Shown in pieces: positions 35,038 through 44,287 of a stretch of 64,000 nucleotides of DNA; positions within the stretch are counted from its first letter, which is position 1, and each line of letters begins with the position of its first letter. The position numbers were made by a program, and so were the translations under genes. The notes beneath the pieces were generated by a model. It did not search any database, was not told the origin of the DNA, and saw nothing but the letters and a program-made list of their open reading frames with translations. The DNA is from Patescibacteria group bacterium (GTDB lineage Bacteria; Patescibacteriota; Patescibacteriia; 2-12-FULL-60-25): positions 19,941 through 83,940 of the forward strand of contig JAGOUY010000008.1 in NCBI GenBank assembly GCA_018061025.1, in the 5' to 3' direction.

Positions 35038-35076
35038 ACAAATACACCCTGACGATATGTCAGGGTGTATTTGTTT
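35036..35076. terminator. Strong bidirectional terminator
   Basis: A perfect 18-bp inverted repeat (35036-35053 and 35059-35076), loop GATAT, with AAACAAA and TTTGTTT at the ends. It serves the histidine-phosphatase gene and the convergent rpmB. Confidence 0.95.
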
Positions 35077-35087
35077 AAGATCTTTTC

Positions 35088-35294
35088 TTATTTTGCGTGG
35101 TCGTGTCCAGCGTGCATTTCTGCTGCAAGCTTCTTGAGCGTGCGCAATGTGCGGGTTGCCACGCGGATGCGTTGGCCGTTGATTTTGATGGTCTGCAAAT
35201 TCACCCCTTGGCGACGGCGGGTGGCGATGTTCGAGTGGCTACGGGAGTTGCCGTATTTAGCGGATTTTCCGCTGAGTTGACAGATGCGAGACAT
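35088..35294 (-). CDS. rpmB: Ribosomal protein L28 (bL28)
   Basis: 68 residues from the ATG at 35294: MSRICQLSGKSAKYGNSRSH begins the L28 signature; IKINGQRIRVATRTLRTLKK ends it. The tail carries HAGHDHAK. A 50S protein near the E site. Its start lies 3 nt from a GTATCGA repeat. It is transcribed alone, without rpmG. Confidence 0.94.
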   Translation of the reverse strand: MSRICQLSGKSAKYGNSRSHSNIATRRRQGVNLQTIKINGQRIRVATRTLRTLKKLAAEMHAGHDHAK

Positions 35295-35297
35295 AGA

Positions 35298-35335
35298 AAA
35301 GTATCGAGTATTTAGTATCGGGTATCGAGTATATA
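35298..35335. repeat. Dispersed GTATCGA tandem repeat, locus C
   Basis: AAGTATCGAGTATTTAGTAT then CGGGTATCGAGTATATACG, in the divergent gap between rpmB and the site-2 protease gene. Confidence 0.9.
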
Positions 35336-35430
35336 CGCCTCGAATACCTGAGAATGGGCTAAGGATAGAGCAAGATGCGGTTTTTGGCAAGGGTGTGGAC
35401 GATCTTGAGAGAACTCGCCACAATGGAGGT

Positions 35431-36072
35431 ATGAACCTCCTTTCTTTGCTTTTTCGTGAACCGTGGGTGTTTGTGGCGTTTGTGGCGGTGTTCGTTATTT
35501 CTTTGTCGGTGCATGAGGCGGCCCATGCCTTGGCCGGATTTTGGCTTGGCGATCAGACGGCGAAGCGCGAAGGTCGGTTGACCCTTAATCCGGCTTCGCA
35601 CATTGATCCTCTAGGATTTATTTCTCTTTTATTGTTGGGGTTTGGGTGGGGGAAGCCAGTACCGTTTAATCCGTATCAACTTAAGTTTGGACGGTTGGGT
35701 CCGGTTTTGGTTGCGGCGGCGGGACCTGTATCGAATGTTTTATTGGCGTTGGTATTTATTGTGCTGGTGCGGACAATCGGTGCTTCACTTGGGCCAAATA
35801 ACTTGTTCACGATTTTTGCGACCGTGGGAGCGTTGTTGAATTTTTCTCTGGCGCTCTTTAACCTTATCCCTGTTCCGCCGTTGGATGGATCGAAGGCGTT
35901 GCTGGCTGTCTTGGATGAGTATCGGTTTTCCAATGTCCATCGTTGGATTATGATGCAGGGTCCTAATTTGTTATTGATCGTGGTTTTGATGGATATGCTT
36001 CTCCCTGTCGGACCGTTGAGCTGGATTTCGCGCACGTCTTCCTGGCTTGTGCAGCAATTTCTCTTTCTATGA
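35431..36072 (+). CDS. Site-2 protease (M50 family)
   Basis: 213 residues, four or five membrane helices. The zinc motif HEAAH is in SLSVHEAAHALAGFWLGD, and the second metal ligand is in NLIPVPPLDGSKAL (NxxPxPPLDG). Such intramembrane proteases cut regulatory membrane proteins. No PDZ domain, so it is of the small, rhomboid-independent YwhC class. The ATG at 35431 follows GGAGG directly. It overlaps the next gene by ATGA. Confidence 0.92.
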   Translation: MNLLSLLFREPWVFVAFVAVFVISLSVHEAAHALAGFWLGDQTAKREGRLTLNPASHIDPLGFISLLLLGFGWGKPVPFNPYQLKFGRLGPVLVAAAGPVSNVLLALVFIVLVRTIGASLGPNNLFTIFATVGALLNFSLALFNLIPVPPLDGSKALLAVLDEYRFSNVHRWIMMQGPNLLLIVVLMDMLLPVGPLSWISRTSSWLVQQFLFL

Positions 36073-37424
36073 TTTGGGCTTCGCTTGAGATGTTTTCGGA
36101 ACGTCGGTTTGGCGGCTGGCGCGTATTTTTGACGCGTCTCGTCTTATTATCTTGGGTGGTTGGATTCGTTTCGGAATTGGTAGAAGCGCGCTCCTCTCTT
36201 GTCCCGTTTGATGTGATGACGGTGTTAATGGTGTGGCCGGGGATGATCTTTTTGCTCACCTCTTTATTAGCCTTAGCATGTGTTCGGTTGTGGCGCGTGT
36301 CTTTTGTCTCTGCGTTGGGAGGGCTTGCGTCGTATCTTCCGGTGTTATTTTTTATTCCGGTCTTTAATTTTTTATTACAGGGAGCTGGATTTTCTCCTGA
36401 GATGGGGTTTGCAAATGGCTGGCAAGCGTTAACGGTTCTATTAACAGGAGGAGTGCTGCCGCTCTTCACGGTGCCTCCCGCATTTGTTCTGACGTGGATT
36501 TTATGTTTGGGCTGGCTCGCGTGGTCGTGGTGGCGTGTCGCTTCTATGCGCCGTCCGTGGGAGTTAGTCCAGGGATTATTGCCTGGATATCTAGGATTTC
36601 CCCTCCTTTTTTTACTGCCTTCTTTTATTGGATGGAGTGTGATCGTGGGAGACGTCCCGATTTGGTCTGGGCTGAATACGATTGTGGGACAAGGGTTTAT
36701 TGCGGCGCAGATTGATGGGTTTGCCTGGCGGGCGGTATATGAGCGCTTTCCTCTCGCGATTGGCGGAGAAGCGCACGTGAGCCAGACGTGGTTATTTGCC
36801 GTATTTACTTGGTCGGTATCGTTGATCGTTGTCTTTTACCAGTTGGTTCGAAATTGGCGTTGGTCAGCAAAGCAGTTCATGTCTTTTATTGGTCGTCGGC
36901 GAGTGATGATGGGATTAGGAGTGGTTGCCTTGGGGGCGGCGGGTGCGTTTTTGTTTAAAGAAGGGCACATCCTTACGTGGACGCACATATTAGCGTTTTT
37001 AATGCTCATGATCGTCACGGGCTTATTTATTTTGGTGCAAGCCGCAGAAACGGAGTTGTTGGAGGCGACGCATGGGTCTTTGGCGGCTGACCGACCGTTA
37101 GCGACGGGAGCGGTTCGGTCTGCGGATCTAGCTGAAGCTTCCTGGATTTGGTCTGTGGCAGCGGCTGCGGGAGCGTTGATGCTTGGGATGGCGCCCTTTC
37201 TTGCCTTTGTGTTTGCCTACATCTCTCATCGACAAGCCTTATCTGCGCGTCATCCTTGGGCGTTTTTGAGCTGGATGACGTTACCGTTTGCTGGGTACTT
37301 CTTGGCGGGGTGGATGATGGTGGCGGAGCGGGGCAGTTTTGGGGCTTTGGCTCCTGCGCTGGCTTCATTAGTCTTTCTGGCAATATTTGCCTGGAATTGG
37401 CGCAAATTTGGCCGTGTCTTGTAG
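36069..37424 (+). CDS. Polytopic membrane protein
   Basis: 451 residues with about 11-12 hydrophobic helices and short loops. The loop DRPLATGAVRSADLAEASW resembles the RP.[AS].[GR] segment of UbiA-type prenyltransferases, but the aspartate-rich NDxxD motif is not seen, so this is only a faint similarity. Coupled to the site-2 protease by overlap (36069-36072). Confidence 0.65.
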   Translation: MIWASLEMFSERRFGGWRVFLTRLVLLSWVVGFVSELVEARSSLVPFDVMTVLMVWPGMIFLLTSLLALACVRLWRVSFVSALGGLASYLPVLFFIPVFNFLLQGAGFSPEMGFANGWQALTVLLTGGVLPLFTVPPAFVLTWILCLGWLAWSWWRVASMRRPWELVQGLLPGYLGFPLLFLLPSFIGWSVIVGDVPIWSGLNTIVGQGFIAAQIDGFAWRAVYERFPLAIGGEAHVSQTWLFAVFTWSVSLIVVFYQLVRNWRWSAKQFMSFIGRRRVMMGLGVVALGAAGAFLFKEGHILTWTHILAFLMLMIVTGLFILVQAAETELLEATHGSLAADRPLATGAVRSADLAEASWIWSVAAAAGALMLGMAPFLAFVFAYISHRQALSARHPWAFLSWMTLPFAGYFLAGWMMVAERGSFGALAPALASLVFLAIFAWNWRKFGRVL

Positions 37425-37462
37425 TAAAGGGCTATAGAGTGTTTTTATAACCCCTCTCTGTC

Positions 37463-37491
37463 TTGACGGATAGGGTAAACGCTGATAGATT
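37463..37491 (+). promoter_or_regulatory. Promoter of rpsL-rpsG
   Basis: TTGACG (37463-37468), 17 bp, TAGATT (37486-37491) with TGA directly before it (extended -10). The start would be near 37498, about 48 nt before rpsL. Confidence 0.75.
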
Positions 37492-37545
37492 GGGCGCACC
37501 TTACACGTTTTTATGCTTTTTTAGGACTTCGGTCCTTCCTCCTGC

Positions 37546-37977
37546 ATGCCTACCATTGCTCAGCTCATCCGTCGCCCACGTACGACGTCTCGCCGTAAAT
37601 CTAAGAGCCCGGCGCTGCAATTTGCGTTCGATACCTTGCATCGCAAGCGTACGGAATTGTCCCGTGGTTCTGCCTTCAAGCGTGGCGTGTGCACCAAGGT
37701 CACCACCATGACGCCAAAAAAGCCTAACTCGGCCGTGCGTAAGATCGCCCGTGTGCGTCTCTCCAATGGGCAAGAAGTTACGGCCTATATCCCTGGAGAA
37801 GGTCATAACTTGCAAGAGCACTCCATTGTCCTTATCCGTGGCGGTCGTGTGAAAGATCTTCCTGGTGTGCGTTACCACATTGTCCGTGGTGTCTACGATA
37901 CACAAGGTGTTGCCAACCGTCGTGGCAGCCGTTCTCTCTACGGTGCTCGTCGTCCTAAAGCAGACGCAAAGAAATAA
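37546..37977 (+). CDS. rpsL: Ribosomal protein S12 (uS12)
   Basis: 143 residues. [32 protein letters not shown] and [11 protein letters not shown] (the decoding-centre loops where streptomycin resistance arises) are intact. It is a few residues longer at the C terminus (KADAKK). First gene of the str group. Confidence 0.97.
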   Translation: MPTIAQLIRRPRTTSRRKSKSPALQFAFDTLHRKRTELSRGSAFKRGVCTKVTTMTPKKPNSAVRKIARVRLSNGQEVTAYIPGEGHNLQEHSIVLIRGGRVKDLPGVRYHIVRGVYDTQGVANRRGSRSLYGARRPKADAKK

Positions 37978-37997
37978 TTTAATTAACTCCTGATCAT

Positions 37998-38465
37998 ATG
38001 CGCGGAAAACAAGCTCCCAAGCGTAAAGTAGCCCCTGATCCAAAATATGGATCGACCAATGTGGCGAAGCTGATCAACTACATCATGATTGGCGGCAAGA
38101 AGCAGAAGTCGCAAGGCATCGTGTACGCAGCCTTCGACATCGTAGAAGAAAAGATGAAAAAGCCAGCCATCGAAATGTATGAAGAGGCGCTTAAGAATGT
38201 CTCTCCAAGTGTCGAAGTGAAATCCAAGCGTGTGGGTGGAGCCAACTACCAAGTTCCTCTCCAGGTGCGTGCTGAACGTCGTTTGCAGCTCGCGTTGCGC
38301 TGGATGATTGATGCGGCTCGTTCTCGCAAAGGTAAGCCGATGTCGGAACGCCTTGCGACTGAAATCATGGACGCGGCCCAGAACCAAGGTGAGGCGGTCA
38401 AGAAGCGTGCTGACGTGCACCGCATGGCCGAAGCTAACCGCGCGTTCGCTCACTTTGCTCGATAA
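37998..38465 (+). CDS. rpsG: Ribosomal protein S7 (uS7)
   Basis: 155 residues. [35 protein letters not shown] and [14 protein letters not shown] are S7 signatures. Organises the 30S head near the E site. Follows rpsL by 20 bp and ends at a hairpin before fusA. Confidence 0.97.
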   Translation: MRGKQAPKRKVAPDPKYGSTNVAKLINYIMIGGKKQKSQGIVYAAFDIVEEKMKKPAIEMYEEALKNVSPSVEVKSKRVGGANYQVPLQVRAERRLQLALRWMIDAARSRKGKPMSERLATEIMDAAQNQGEAVKKRADVHRMAEANRAFAHFAR

Positions 38466-38479
38466 TCGTCATTTCCAAT

Positions 38480-38572
38480 ACGTGAATCGTGACTGCGGAT
38501 GTCTGACGGAACAACCGATCGGCGCTTCCCCTGACACGATTCACGTTTTGCTTTCATCTTTCACTCTATAAT
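38480..38572 (+). promoter_or_regulatory. Terminator-like stem and -10 box before fusA
   Basis: ACGTGAATCGTG (38480-38491) pairs with CACGATTCACGT (38535-38546), followed by TTTTG. A perfect TATAAT then sits at 38567-38572, only 5 nt before the fusA ATG (38578), with no good -35. It may end the rpsL-rpsG message and start a leaderless fusA message. Confidence 0.5.
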
Positions 38573-38577
38573 CTATT

Positions 38578-40662
38578 ATGCCTCGTGAATATTCTTTGAG
38601 AGACACCCGTAACTTTGGGATTATTGCTCATATTGATGCCGGGAAAACCACGGTATCTGAACGTATTTTGTTTTATACGGGCCGCAAGCATAAGATTGGT
38701 GAGGTGCATGAAGGAGAAGCGACGATGGATTGGATGGAGCAAGAACGTGAACGTGGGATTACGATTACCGCGGCTGCGACGACTTGTTACTGGAAGGGTT
38801 CTCGCATGAATTTGATTGATACGCCTGGACACATCGACTTTACGATCGAAGTTCAGCGTTCTTTGCGTGTTTTGGACGGGGCTGTGACGGTGTTTGACGG
38901 TGTTGCTGGGGTGGAATCCCAATCAGAAACGGTGTGGCGTCAAGCAGATAAACACAACGTGCCTCGTATTTGTTTTATCAACAAATTGGATCGCATGGGC
39001 GCAGATTTTTATGCGGACGTTAAATCGATCCATGATCGTTTGACCAAGCGTGCGGTTCCGATTCAGTTACCGATTGGAGCTGAAGCAAATTTCGTTGGGA
39101 TCATTGATTTGATGACCATGAAGACGCAGATGTATTTGGATGAAATGGGTCAAAAAATTGAAGAAGCAGAGATTCCAGCAGAGATGTTGGAAAAAGCCAA
39201 ACAGTATCGCGCACAAATGATTGAAGCGATCGCTGAAACGGATGAAGCGATGATGAATCGCTATTTGGCCGGGGAAGAATTTACCTTGGAAGAGTTGAAA
39301 ACGGGTTTGCGTAAGGCGGTCATCGCGGGTCTTATCAACCCAATTTTGTGTGGTTCCGCTTTAAAGAACAAGGGCGTGCAATTTCTGCTTGATGCCATTG
39401 TTGATTACCTTCCTTCCCCACTCGATATCCCTCCTACCAAGGCTCATGTAATTGATGATTTGGAACAAGCGGTTGATATTCATCCGAATGATACTGAGCC
39501 GTTTGCTGCTCTCGCCTTTAAGGTGATGACGGATCCGTTTGTTGGAAAGTTAATTTTCTTTCGTGTCTATTCCGGAACCTTGGCAGCCGGTTCCTACGTG
39601 ATCAACGCTAAAACACAAGAAAAGGAACGTATTGGTCGTATCGTGCGCATGCACGCGAACGAGCGTGAAGATGTGAGTGAGGTATATGCCGGTGATATCG
39701 CGGCTGCTGTTGGGTTGCGCGGTACCTTTACGGGAGATACGATTTACGATGAACGCCGTCCGCTCATGTTGGAATCGATTGTGATTCCTGAACCCGTTAT
39801 CTCGATCGCGATTGAACCTAAAACAAAAGCTGACCAAGAGAAGATGGGTGTGGCTCTTCAGAAATTGGCGGAAGAAGATCCTTCCTTCCGTGTGCGTACG
39901 GATGAAGAAACCTTGCAGACGATCATCGCGGGTATGGGTGAGCTCCACTTGGAAATCATCGTTGACCGCATGAAGCGTGAATTCAAGGTGGAAGCCAATG
40001 TTGGCAAGCCTCAGGTGGCGTATCGTGAAGCTATTCGTGCCAAGGCAGAAGATGTAGAAGGAAAATACGTGCGTCAATCTGGTGGTCGTGGTCAATATGG
40101 TCACTGTGTGATCGATATCGAACCAAACGAACGCGGCAAGGGCTACGAATTTATTGATGAAATCAAAGGTGGTGTCGTCCCTCGCGAATTTATTCAACCA
40201 ATCAACAAAGGAATCCAAGAAGCAAGACAGCGTGGTGTGTTGGCGGGCTACCCTCTTCTCGATGTCAAAGTGACCTTAAAAGATGGAAGCTACCACGATG
40301 TGGACTCTTCCGAAGCGGCCTTTAAGATCGCGGGTTCGATGGCCTTCCAAGAAGGATGCCGCAAAGCAGGCTTGTACTTGCTTGAGCCAGTCATGAAGGT
40401 AGAAGTTGTCACGCCAGAAAATTACATGGGTGATGTGATCGGTGACTTGAACGCCAAGCGTGGCCAAATTCAAGACATGGGTGAACGCAGCGGTGCCCGT
40501 ATCGTGAGCGCTGAAGTCCCGTTGTCCGAAATGTTTGGCTACTCCACGGGGTTACGTTCTATGACCCAAGGACGTGCGAGCTACTCGATGGAATTCAGCC
40601 ACTACGGTGAAGTTCCTTCTAACGTGTCTCAGACGGTCGTCGAAGGACGCATGAAGAAATAA
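38578..40662 (+). CDS. fusA: Elongation factor G
   Basis: 694 residues. GTPase motifs AHIDAGKTT (G1), DTPGH (G3) and NKLD (G4), the domain IV signature [10 protein letters not shown], and the ending [11 protein letters not shown]. Translocates the ribosome. Length is usual. Confidence 0.98.
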   Translation: MPREYSLRDTRNFGIIAHIDAGKTTVSERILFYTGRKHKIGEVHEGEATMDWMEQERERGITITAAATTCYWKGSRMNLIDTPGHIDFTIEVQRSLRVLDGAVTVFDGVAGVESQSETVWRQADKHNVPRICFINKLDRMGADFYADVKSIHDRLTKRAVPIQLPIGAEANFVGIIDLMTMKTQMYLDEMGQKIEEAEIPAEMLEKAKQYRAQMIEAIAETDEAMMNRYLAGEEFTLEELKTGLRKAVIAGLINPILCGSALKNKGVQFLLDAIVDYLPSPLDIPPTKAHVIDDLEQAVDIHPNDTEPFAALAFKVMTDPFVGKLIFFRVYSGTLAAGSYVINAKTQEKERIGRIVRMHANEREDVSEVYAGDIAAAVGLRGTFTGDTIYDERRPLMLESIVIPEPVISIAIEPKTKADQEKMGVALQKLAEEDPSFRVRTDEETLQTIIAGMGELHLEIIVDRMKREFKVEANVGKPQVAYREAIRAKAEDVEGKYVRQSGGRGQYGHCVIDIEPNERGKGYEFIDEIKGGVVPREFIQPINKGIQEARQRGVLAGYPLLDVKVTLKDGSYHDVDSSEAAFKIAGSMAFQEGCRKAGLYLLEPVMKVEVVTPENYMGDVIGDLNAKRGQIQDMGERSGARIVSAEVPLSEMFGYSTGLRSMTQGRASYSMEFSHYGEVPSNVSQTVVEGRMKK

Positions 40663-40681
40663 GCAGAAATAATAGAATAAG

Positions 40682-40713
40682 AACACCTCTTACATAATCG
40701 TGAGAGGTGTTTT
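40682..40713 (+). terminator. Terminator of fusA
   Basis: AACACCTCT (40682-40690) pairs with AGAGGTGTT (40703-40711), then TTG. Confidence 0.8.
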
Positions 40714-40765
40714 GTATTTGACGGATAAGGTGTTTTTATGCGAAAAGAGGGGCGGAGGTGTTTCC

Positions 40766-40960
40766 ATGATGAGAGGTTTGTTGAAGGTTTCCTGTGCGCT
40801 GGTTCAGAGCGGTAGCCTGGCCGTTGCTGGCGAGGTGATCAATCTCCCGATGCGATCTCTTCCTGGCTTCAAGATGGCAACGGTGCTGGTGTTCTGTCTC
40901 GTGGCAGCAGCGGCTTCCGCTGTGGGGGGTGCCCTCGCTCCCTCGAAGCCTGTGAACTGA
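40766..40960 (+). CDS. Small membrane protein, GC-rich orphan
   Basis: 64 residues: a polar-to-amphipathic start (MMRGLLKVSCALVQSGSL) and one transmembrane helix (MATVLVFCLVAAAASAVGGA). GGAGGTG (40754-40760) lies 5 nt before the first ATG, or 8 before the second. No family recognised. Confidence 0.6.
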   Translation: MMRGLLKVSCALVQSGSLAVAGEVINLPMRSLPGFKMATVLVFCLVAAAASAVGGALAPSKPVN

Positions 40961-41053
40961 GCTATTCTTCTCGTTTTTTCAAAATTTCTTTCCTGGACTT
41001 ATCGCTTCGCTTCTCATGGTGGAGCGTTTTGCGTTTTTACCAAAATGAAGAAG

Positions 41054-41084
41054 AGCGCCGGAGCGAAAACGTTCGCTTGGCGCT
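41054..41084. terminator. Terminator at the end of the CmpB-like gene
   Basis: AGCGCC...AGCGAA (from 41054) pairs with TTCGCT...GGCGCT (to 41084), loop AACG. It overlaps the stop of the minus-strand gene. Confidence 0.6.
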
Positions 41085-41632
41085 TATAGGAGGGGGAGGA
41101 TCCGGGTGAGGAGCCGGATGATGTGTTCGAAGAAGAGACCTGCGACGGCCCACTCGAAGAAGAAGTCGGGACGTGTGTAGCCCATGACGCTTTTCTTGCT
41201 GTCGAGGTAGCGTTGCTTTGAGGGGCGTCTATCCAGGGCTCGATCGTAGAACATCATGGCGAGGAACTCGACGACCATGATGGTGGGCGCGTAGAAGATG
41301 ACTCCTCGTAGTACCATGGGCCATTCATGTACTCCGAGCTCCGCTCCCAGCTGATAGAGCAGGGGAACGGATCCGTACAGGGGGGCGTACAGCATGGAGC
41401 TGTATCCTTCCATTTTTCCGTCGGGATCCTCTTTCTCTTCGAGCGTTGAAGTGAAGAACACCTCGAGTCCCATGCCGATCAGGGCGCAGAGCAGCGAAAT
41501 AAGTGCCCATCCTTCTGCGAAGAAGCCGGCCAGGACGAGCTCTCCGGCCACGATAAAGCGGGGCTTCTTTCTCAGGATCCGGATTTTGTTGCGTGTGCGT
41601 GTGACGATGTTTCTTGCTACTTCCCTCATCAT
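41084..41632 (-). CDS. CmpB/type IV ABC-transporter-like membrane protein
   Basis: 182 residues, about four hydrophobic helices. MEGYSSMLYAPLYGS, VLRGVIFYAPTIMVVEFLA and YTRPDFFFEWAVAGLFFEHI follow the layout of the putative ABC-transporter type IV (CmpB, PF06541) family: GxTSLW..P.YG, LRG..Y...I...E, and a final W...GLLFE. GGAGG lies 3-6 nt before two alternative ATGs (41632, 41629). Codon use is GC-rich. Function unknown. Confidence 0.65.
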   Translation of the reverse strand: MMREVARNIVTRTRNKIRILRKKPRFIVAGELVLAGFFAEGWALISLLCALIGMGLEVFFTSTLEEKEDPDGKMEGYSSMLYAPLYGSVPLLYQLGAELGVHEWPMVLRGVIFYAPTIMVVEFLAMMFYDRALDRRPSKQRYLDSKKSVMGYTRPDFFFEWAVAGLFFEHIIRLLTRILPLL

Positions 41633-41716
41633 GAACCTCCGGGTTGGGGAAGGAGGAGTGTCTCAGGTTTTTCTCCTCTTGTCAATCCTGTGCGCATCGG
41701 TTGAGATGGGGAATGT

Positions 41717-42199
41717 ATGTCATTACAGCGAATTATTGAGCTGGCGCGGCGGCAGGGGATGCCTGTCATTTTGACGGATGTGGCCGGGCGGGAGCCGATG
41801 GTGGTTTTGCCATTGGAGGCGTATGAGAAAATGCTGGATGGGGAAGGTCAAGGCTCAAAAGGCAAAGGTCAAAGGCTGGAAGAAGATCAAAACGCAAAAC
41901 GCCAAGCTCAAAACCTGGGTAGAGATCATTCGAGGCCTGATGAGCGTAATCAGCGCCAAAAGGAGAGTGATATTCAACAATCTGTGGTTTCTGAGCCTAA
42001 ACCTCTGGCCTCTGACCTTAAACCTTTGACTTCTCCTCCTCAGGACGGTCTTCGGGTGCGGCAGCGGGATGAAGATCGGGTTCAGGCCCTCCATCGTTCA
42101 CTGGATACGGTTTCCCATGAAGTTCCGGCGCAACAATTACCCCAAAAAGAGGGGGGAGATGGCTTGGTTTTGGAGGAGCGATTTTCGTTTCAACCCTAG
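41717..42199 (+). CDS. Phd/YefM-like N-terminus with low-complexity tail
   Basis: 160 residues. Residues 4-42 (RIIELARRQGMPVILTDVAG, REPMVVLPLEAYEKMLD) resemble the DNA-binding start of Phd/YefM antitoxins and a small-protein type common in CPR. The remaining 115 residues are Gln/Lys/Asp-rich and of low complexity; their DNA contains imperfect inverted AAGGTCAAAGG-type segments, so this part may be an inserted repeat. No toxin gene is adjacent. Confidence 0.5.
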   Translation: MSLQRIIELARRQGMPVILTDVAGREPMVVLPLEAYEKMLDGEGQGSKGKGQRLEEDQNAKRQAQNLGRDHSRPDERNQRQKESDIQQSVVSEPKPLASDLKPLTSPPQDGLRVRQRDEDRVQALHRSLDTVSHEVPAQQLPQKEGGDGLVLEERFSFQP

Positions 42200-42220
42200 G
42201 ACAGCCTGATCGTGTGCCTT

Positions 42221-42275
42221 GACCCGTCATTTGTGAGCGACGGGTCTTGTCATCTTGGCTAACTTCTGCTACTAT
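42221..42275 (+). promoter_or_regulatory. Hairpin and promoter of tuf
   Basis: GACCCGTC (42221-42228) pairs with GACGGGTC (42239-42246), closing the upstream transcript. Then TTGTCA (42247-42252), 17 bp, and TACTAT (42270-42275) with an extended TGC. The start would be near 42282, giving a leader of about 140 nt before tuf. Confidence 0.72.
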
Positions 42276-42421
42276 CTGCTCACTCGCGAAATAGCTCCGA
42301 GGACGTGCTCACTCGGCGCGGTTCATTTTGAACTGCCTCCACGTGAGAATATCCTCATGGATTAGCCAAAAACGCGAATCTTTCACTCTTATTTTTTTAA
42401 TGCATTCCGCATTACGTACCT

Positions 42422-43612
42422 ATGGCAGACGTCTTTCAACGGACAAAACCCCACGTGAACATTGGTACCATCGGTCACGTTGACCATGGCAAGACCACCA
42501 CCACGGCGGCTATTTTGACGGTTCTTGGCGCTCACGGCATGACGGCCCAGAAAAAGGGCATTGATGACCTTGATAAAGCTCCAGAATCCAAGTCTCGTGG
42601 GATTACGATTGCTACCGCTCATACCGAATATGAGTCGGAGAAGCGTCACTATGCTCACGTTGACTGTCCTGGTCACGCTGACTACATCAAGAACATGATC
42701 ACGGGTGCCGCTCAGATGGACGGTGCAATCTTGGTCGTGTCTGCAACGGATGGTCCAATGCCTCAAACGCGCGAGCACATCCTTTTGGCTCGTCAGGTTG
42801 GTGTGCCTTCCATCGTTGTCTTCTTGAACAAAGTTGACATGGTAGAAGACGCGGAACTTATCGACTTGGTCGAACAAGAAATCCGTGACCTTTTGACCAA
42901 ATACGAATTTGATGGAGAAAAGACCCCAATCATTCGCGGATCCGCTTTGAAAGCCTTGCAGAATCCTAAGGATGATGTTGCTTCCAAGCCAATTTTGGAT
43001 CTGATTAAGGCCTGTGATGACTTCATCCCAGAACCTGTGCGCGAAACCGACAAGCCATTCCTTATGCCTGTCGAAGACGTGTTCTCCATTGAAGGCCGTG
43101 GCACGGTGGTTACGGGACGCATCGAACGCGGACAAATCAAGATCAACGAAGAAGTTGAAATCGTTGGGTTGGGTGAAACGCGCAAAACCGTTGTTACCGG
43201 TATCGAAATGTTCAACAAGCAGCTTGACTCTGGTCTCGCTGGGGACAACGCAGGCTTGCTCTTGCGTGGTACCAAGAAAGACGAAATCGAACGTGGCATG
43301 GTGCTTGCAAAGACGGGTTCCATCAAGCCTCACACCGAATTCGAAGCAGAAGTCTACGCCCTTACCAAGGAAGAAGGTGGTCGCCACAAGCCATTTGTGA
43401 CGGGCTACAAACCTCAGTTCTACATCCGCACTACGGACGTGACCGGAGAAGTCAAATTGCCTGCAGAAGTTGCGATGGTGCAACCAGGTGACACGACCAA
43501 GATGATCATCACGCTCATCGCCCAGGTCGCTATGGAAGACAAAATGCGCTTTGCGATCCGTGAAGGTGGCAAGACGGTCGGTGCCGGTGTCGTTACCAAG
43601 ATCATTAAATAA
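42422..43612 (+). CDS. tuf: Elongation factor Tu
   Basis: 396 residues. GTPase motifs [17 protein letters not shown] and NKVD. The ending [15 protein letters not shown] is standard. Delivers aminoacyl-tRNA to the ribosome. Followed by the S10 operon. Confidence 0.98.
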   Translation: MADVFQRTKPHVNIGTIGHVDHGKTTTTAAILTVLGAHGMTAQKKGIDDLDKAPESKSRGITIATAHTEYESEKRHYAHVDCPGHADYIKNMITGAAQMDGAILVVSATDGPMPQTREHILLARQVGVPSIVVFLNKVDMVEDAELIDLVEQEIRDLLTKYEFDGEKTPIIRGSALKALQNPKDDVASKPILDLIKACDDFIPEPVRETDKPFLMPVEDVFSIEGRGTVVTGRIERGQIKINEEVEIVGLGETRKTVVTGIEMFNKQLDSGLAGDNAGLLLRGTKKDEIERGMVLAKTGSIKPHTEFEAEVYALTKEEGGRHKPFVTGYKPQFYIRTTDVTGEVKLPAEVAMVQPGDTTKMIITLIAQVAMEDKMRFAIREGGKTVGAGVVTKIIK

Positions 43613-43620
43613 CTATTAGC

Positions 43621-43702
43621 GGGAGAGTTCCCCCGCGCCGAGTTCTGGGAGTCACCAAGATGTGTCTCATGGAGCTAGGCGCGGGGGATGACAGGGCTCT
43701 CC
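43621..43702 (+). promoter_or_regulatory. Long hairpin leader before rpsJ
   Basis: Outer GGAGAG (43622-43627) pairs with CTCTCC (near 43697-43702). Inner CCCCCGCGCC (43630-43639) pairs perfectly with GGCGCGGGGG (43678-43687), and the region between folds further with few mismatches. It fills the tuf-rpsJ gap, the place where other bacteria have an L4-responsive S10 leader. Confidence 0.7.
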
Positions 43703-43712
43703 TATCCTTCCC

Positions 43713-44045
43713 ATGGCAGACGCCAAACCTACGACGACGTCTTCTCATCGTGTACGGATCAAGATCCGTGCCTATGATCACAAGATCATCGACCAAGCGA
43801 CGAAGATGATTATCGAAACCGCGGAGCGCAGTGGAGTTAGTGTGATCGGTCCTGTGCCACTTCCTACGGAAAAGAAGAAGTGGACGGTCAATCGCTCAAC
43901 CTTTGTCCACAAAAATGCGCGTGAACAATTTGAGATGAGAATTCATAAACGTGTCGTTGACATCTTGGACCCAAATCCAAAGACGATCGATGCGCTCACT
44001 TCTCTCAACTTACCCGCTGGTGTCGATGTCGAGATCAAAATGTAG
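43713..44045 (+). CDS. rpsJ: Ribosomal protein S10 (uS10)
   Basis: 110 residues. RVRIKIRAYDHKIIDQATKM and VNRSTFVHKNAREQFEMRIH are the S10 motifs. The first 11 residues are an extra Thr/Ser-rich lead. Also known as NusE, an antitermination partner of NusB. Separated from rplC by a 242-bp folded gap. Confidence 0.97.
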   Translation: MADAKPTTTSSHRVRIKIRAYDHKIIDQATKMIIETAERSGVSVIGPVPLPTEKKKWTVNRSTFVHKNAREQFEMRIHKRVVDILDPNPKTIDALTSLNLPAGVDVEIKM

Positions 44046-44287
44046 GATTTACAACCTAGTTCGATTCCCAAGGAGAAAGGCCAAGATAGTAATATCTTCG
44101 GAAACCTCCCTGTTGAGTCCGTCGTGAGACGGGCACTCCGATCCCTCGGAGATGAATCGCGATCCCTCACATACGTGGTTTGTGCTTATGCATCAAACAC
44201 CGAATGGTTGATGACGATTGCGTTTTCGTCAACAGCTGTTCGGTGTTTTACGTTATTACCTACTCCTCAGCGACCAATCCGATTCCT
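44046..44287 (+). promoter_or_regulatory. Structured gap between rpsJ and rplC
   Basis: Three stems are visible: CCGTC-GTGA-GACGG (44119-44132), CTCCGA-TCCC-TCGGAG (44136-44151), and a long one AACACCGAA (44196-44204) / TTCGGTGTT (44239-44247) with an inner GACGA/TCGTC, ending TTTTA. The last is terminator-like. No gene is evident. An attenuator or protein-binding leader is plausible. Confidence 0.65.

Noticed and set aside
42389..43483. 364-codon minus-strand frame opposite tuf
   Set aside because: Antisense shadow of a strongly biased gene; long shadows also oppose fusA, rplC/rplD and rpsE.
44046..44075. tRNA-like GTTCGATTCCC after rpsJ
   Set aside because: No complementary T-stem, acceptor stem or anticodon arm can be formed around it.
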